The notes under the pieces: model-generated | Database searches by the model: none | What the model was told of the DNA's origin: nothing | The model's input: only the letters and a program-made list of their open reading frames with translations | Position numbers and translations under genes: made by a program | Source: an uncultured Bacteroides sp. | GTDB lineage: Bacteria; Bacteroidota; Bacteroidia; Bacteroidales; Bacteroidaceae | Assembly: GCA_947074195.1 (NCBI GenBank) | Contig: CAMTOS010000022.1 | Location: forward strand, 1-35,816 | Direction of reading: 5' to 3' | DNA length: 35,816 nt | In this document: positions 34,383 to 35,816 of the stretch, piece after piece | Position numbering within the stretch: position 1 is the first letter of the stretch | Layout: every line of letters begins with the position of its first letter

Positions 34383-35261
34383 ATGTTGACCAAAGCTTTT
34401 CTTGATTATCTGAAATACGAGCGAAATTATTCCGAAAAGACAATTGATGCTTATCGGAATGATATTTCGTCAGTATTGTCGTATAATCAGGAAGAAGGAG
34501 AGAGGCTTGATCCGCTTGAGATTTCGCCTGAACTTATCCGCGAATGGATTGTTGTCTTGATGGATAGGGGATACACCTCTTCGTCTGTAAACCGGAAGCT
34601 GAGTTCGTTAAGGTCTTTCTTTAAATATCTTTTGAAGAAAGAATATCTGACGGTCGATCCGATGGCGAAAATCAATGGTCCGAAAAAACGTAAACCTCTG
34701 CCGGTCTTTGTAAAAGAGGCCGATATGGATCGTCTGCTCGACGATTCTAATTTCGATCAGAGTTTTAAGGGTGTTCGTGACCGGTTGATTCTCGAAACAT
34801 TTTACCTTACCGGTATGCGTCTGTCTGAGTTAGTCGGACTGAACGACGGTGATATTGATTTTGCCTCAAGCCTGATAAAGGTCACGGGTAAACGAAATAA
34901 GCAACGTCTGATACCTTTTGGTGAGGCATTAAAATGTTCAATACAGGCTTATGTTGATATACGAAACGCCGAAGTCGGTACATCTGAAGCTTTCTTTGTA
35001 AGAGAAAACGGAAGAAGTCTGACAAGCGAATTGGTCTATAAAATTGTGAAACGAAACCTTTCGAAGGTGGTAACGTTGAAGAAGCGCAGTCCACATGTGT
35101 TAAGGCACTCTTTCGCAACGGCGATGCTCAACAATGATGCATCTCTCGGGGCTGTAAAAGAGCTTTTGGGACACAGTAGTCTGGCTGCCACTGAAATCTA
35201 CACGCATACCACTTTTGAGGAACTTAAAAAAGTTTATAAACAGGCTCATCCCAGAGCTTAA
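34383..35261 (+). CDS. XerC/XerD-type tyrosine recombinase
   Basis: A protein of 292 residues, the typical Xer length without integrase-type extensions. The N-terminal SAM-like DNA-binding domain is at about 1-90 (YERNYSEKTIDAYRNDI). The catalytic domain has Arg146 (TGMRLSEL), Lys170 (VTGKRNK), His238 and Arg241 (PHVLRHSFAT), His264 (LLGHSSLAAT) and the nucleophile Tyr273 (EIYTHT). All active-site residues are present. Its conserved place between rpsU and hpf in Bacteroidales indicates a core chromosomal recombinase for dimer resolution at dif rather than a mobile-element integrase. XerC versus XerD cannot be decided from this window. Confidence 0.94.
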   Translation: MLTKAFLDYLKYERNYSEKTIDAYRNDISSVLSYNQEEGERLDPLEISPELIREWIVVLMDRGYTSSSVNRKLSSLRSFFKYLLKKEYLTVDPMAKINGPKKRKPLPVFVKEADMDRLLDDSNFDQSFKGVRDRLILETFYLTGMRLSELVGLNDGDIDFASSLIKVTGKRNKQRLIPFGEALKCSIQAYVDIRNAEVGTSEAFFVRENGRSLTSELVYKIVKRNLSKVVTLKKRSPHVLRHSFATAMLNNDASLGAVKELLGHSSLAATEIYTHTTFEELKKVYKQAHPRA

Positions 35262-35265
35262 AAAA

Positions 35266-35272
35266 AGGAGGT
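35266..35272 (+). promoter_or_regulatory. Perfect Shine-Dalgarno of hpf
   Basis: AGGAGGT lies 5 nt (counted from the last G) before the hpf ATG and directly after the recombinase stop codon. Every other start in the window that I inspected lacks such a sequence, as is normal for Bacteroidota. Confidence 0.85.
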
Positions 35273-35276
35273 ATTT

Positions 35277-35576
35277 ATGGAAATCAGAATTCAATCTATT
35301 CACTTTGACGCTTCAGAACAATTAAGAACATTTGTACAAAAGAAAGTGTCTAAGTTTGAAAAGTATTACGAAGATATAATAGAAGTGGAGGTGTCTTTAA
35401 GGGTTGTAAAACCAGAAACGGCTGAAAATAAAGAAGCCGGAATTAAAATATTGGTTCCCAATGGGGAGCTTTACGCCAGCAAGATTTGCAATACTTTCGA
35501 GGAAGCGGTCGATATTAGCGTAGATGCTTTGCAAAAACAGCTTTTGAAATACAAAGAAAAGTTGCACAGACCATAA
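35277..35576 (+). CDS. hpf: Ribosome hibernation-promoting factor (short HPF/YfiA type)
   Basis: A protein of 99 residues matching short HPF. The N-terminal strand MEIRIQSIHFDASEQLRTFV is followed by a KKVSKFEKYYEDI helix, a VEVSLRVVKPE strand and an ISVDALQKQLLKYKEK helix, giving the beta-alpha-beta-beta-beta-alpha fold. It binds the decoding and mRNA channel of the 30S subunit and stalls ribosomes in stationary phase or starvation; short forms usually act with a dimerising partner. It starts 15 nt after the recombinase stop with a strong Shine-Dalgarno, unlike its neighbours. A separate promoter for tRNA genes follows. Confidence 0.95.
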   Translation: MEIRIQSIHFDASEQLRTFVQKKVSKFEKYYEDIIEVEVSLRVVKPETAENKEAGIKILVPNGELYASKICNTFEEAVDISVDALQKQLLKYKEKLHRP

Positions 35577-35591
35577 AAAAATCGCAAATGT

Positions 35592-35622
35592 TTTGCGAGG
35601 ATAAAATAAATAACTAAATTTG
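35592..35622 (+). promoter_or_regulatory. Promoter of the tRNA-Thr/tRNA-Tyr unit
   Basis: TTTG (35592-35595), a 19-nt spacer and TAAATTTG (35615-35622) followed by C: the same perfect arrangement as rpsU. The -33 box lies in the 3' arm of a small hairpin TCGCAAA/TTTGCGA (35582-35598) just after hpf. Confidence 0.85.
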
Positions 35623-35664
35623 CAGCCGTTTCGCTCGGGTATATGAACGAAACGGTTGTATTTT
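35623..35664 (+). promoter_or_regulatory. Leader hairpin of the tRNA transcript (attenuator-like)
   Basis: CAGCCGTTTCG (35623-35633) pairs with CGAAACGGTTG (35648-35658; one G-U), loop of 14 nt, followed by TATTTT (35659-35664). It would form at the very 5' end of the transcript (+1 near 35629 or slightly earlier) and precedes tRNA-Thr by 8 nt. It may protect or process the transcript, or attenuate it. Confidence 0.6.
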
Positions 35665-35672
35665 AGAGTAAT

Positions 35673-35746
35673 GCCTCTTTAGCTCAGTTGGCCAGAGCAC
35701 GTGATTTGTAATCTCGGGGTCGTTGGTTCGAATCCGACAAGAGGCT
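35673..35746 (+). tRNA. tRNA-Thr (anticodon TGT)
   Basis: A cloverleaf of 74 nt. Acceptor GCCTCTT / AAGAGGC pairs fully; D-stem GCTC/GAGC; anticodon loop TTTGTAA gives TGT; T-arm GTTGG-TTCGAAT-CCGAC has one wobble. CCA is not encoded. The anticodon stem CGTGA / TCTCG has a T-T mismatch at its middle pair. In related genomes tRNA-Thr lies just before tRNA-Tyr, tRNA-Gly and tuf. Confidence 0.95.
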
Positions 35747-35766
35747 CAAAAGTTAATTTTTGTATT

Positions 35767-35816
35767 GGGCAAATACCAGAGTGGCCAAATGGGGCAGACT
35801 GTAAATCTGCTGTCTT
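35767..35816 (+). tRNA. tRNA-Tyr (anticodon GTA), 3' part beyond the window
   Basis: From GGGCAAA (35767) the D-arm CCAGAGTGGCCAAATGGGGC and anticodon arm AGACTGTAAATCT (anticodon GTA) match bacterial tRNA-Tyr. The start of a class II long variable arm (GCTGTCTT) is seen before the window ends. It is 20 nt after tRNA-Thr, so both are on one transcript. Confidence 0.92.

Noticed and set aside
34383..35261. The tyrosine recombinase as an integrase of a mobile element
   Set aside because: It has Xer length and sits in the conserved rpsU-recombinase-hpf order; no att repeats or other mobile genes are visible.
35673..35816. tRNA genes as an integration site with a neighbouring island
   Set aside because: No partial tRNA duplicate, integrase of island type or composition change is seen within the window.

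Overview
The window looks like a chromosomal segment of a gut-type Bacteroidales bacterium, close to Bacteroides/Parabacteroides/Tannerellaceae. The evidence is a SusC/SusD pair, many lipoproteins with an acidic stretch after the lipobox cysteine, BACON-like and LRR lipoproteins, promoters of the Bacteroidota type (TTTG about 19-24 nt upstream of TAnnTTTG), almost no Shine-Dalgarno sequences, and the order rpsU - tyrosine recombinase - hpf - tRNA-Thr - tRNA-Tyr. The species cannot be named from this sequence.

Layout. (1) 1-2668, minus: a secreted tannase/esterase-like hydrolase, a uracil-DNA-glycosylase-like protein and a DUF488 protein cut by the window edge. (2) 2831-17711, minus: a tight nine-gene Sus-type operon. 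The order is SusC-like receptor, SusD-like lipoprotein, two unknown lipoproteins, a strong intercistronic hairpin, two LRR lipoproteins, a surface S8 subtilase lipoprotein, a DUF1573 protein and a lipocalin-like lipoprotein, ending in a clear intrinsic terminator. No glycoside hydrolase is present, so the system looks suited to proteins, peptides or glycopeptides rather than polysaccharide. (3) 18163-21193, minus: lrgA-lrgB, a DUF2156 protein and a GNAT acetyltransferase. (4) 21415-23810, plus: pta-ackA for acetate formation, divergent from lrgAB, with its own terminator. (5) 23833-27656: a 7TM-HD (PgpH-type) phosphodiesterase, an MBL-fold hydrolase broken by one in-frame stop, and a divergent AraC-type regulator. 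(6) 27769-31087, plus: gltX, waaA (Kdo transferase) and a small membrane protein. (7) 31114-33570, minus: Xaa-Pro aminopeptidase and gamma-carbonic anhydrase-like protein with promoter and terminator. (8) 34032-35816, plus: rpsU, XerC/D-type recombinase, hpf, then a separately promoted tRNA-Thr/tRNA-Tyr unit that runs off the edge.

The most unexpected structure is a family of three intergenic elements (about 2736-2817, 18078-18159 and 33672-33754). Each has exactly three 22-nt units followed by a truncated unit that ends in a short A run. The unit begins with variants of AGCTATTGCCGGC, varies in its second half, and can form hairpins. The elements are non-coding, lie between unrelated genes, and occur in both orientations. 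Other points to check are the single-nonsense MBL pseudogene, the isolated perfect Shine-Dalgarno of hpf, the lrgAB/pta-ackA divergence, and hairpins inside the Sus operon and at the start of the tRNA transcript.
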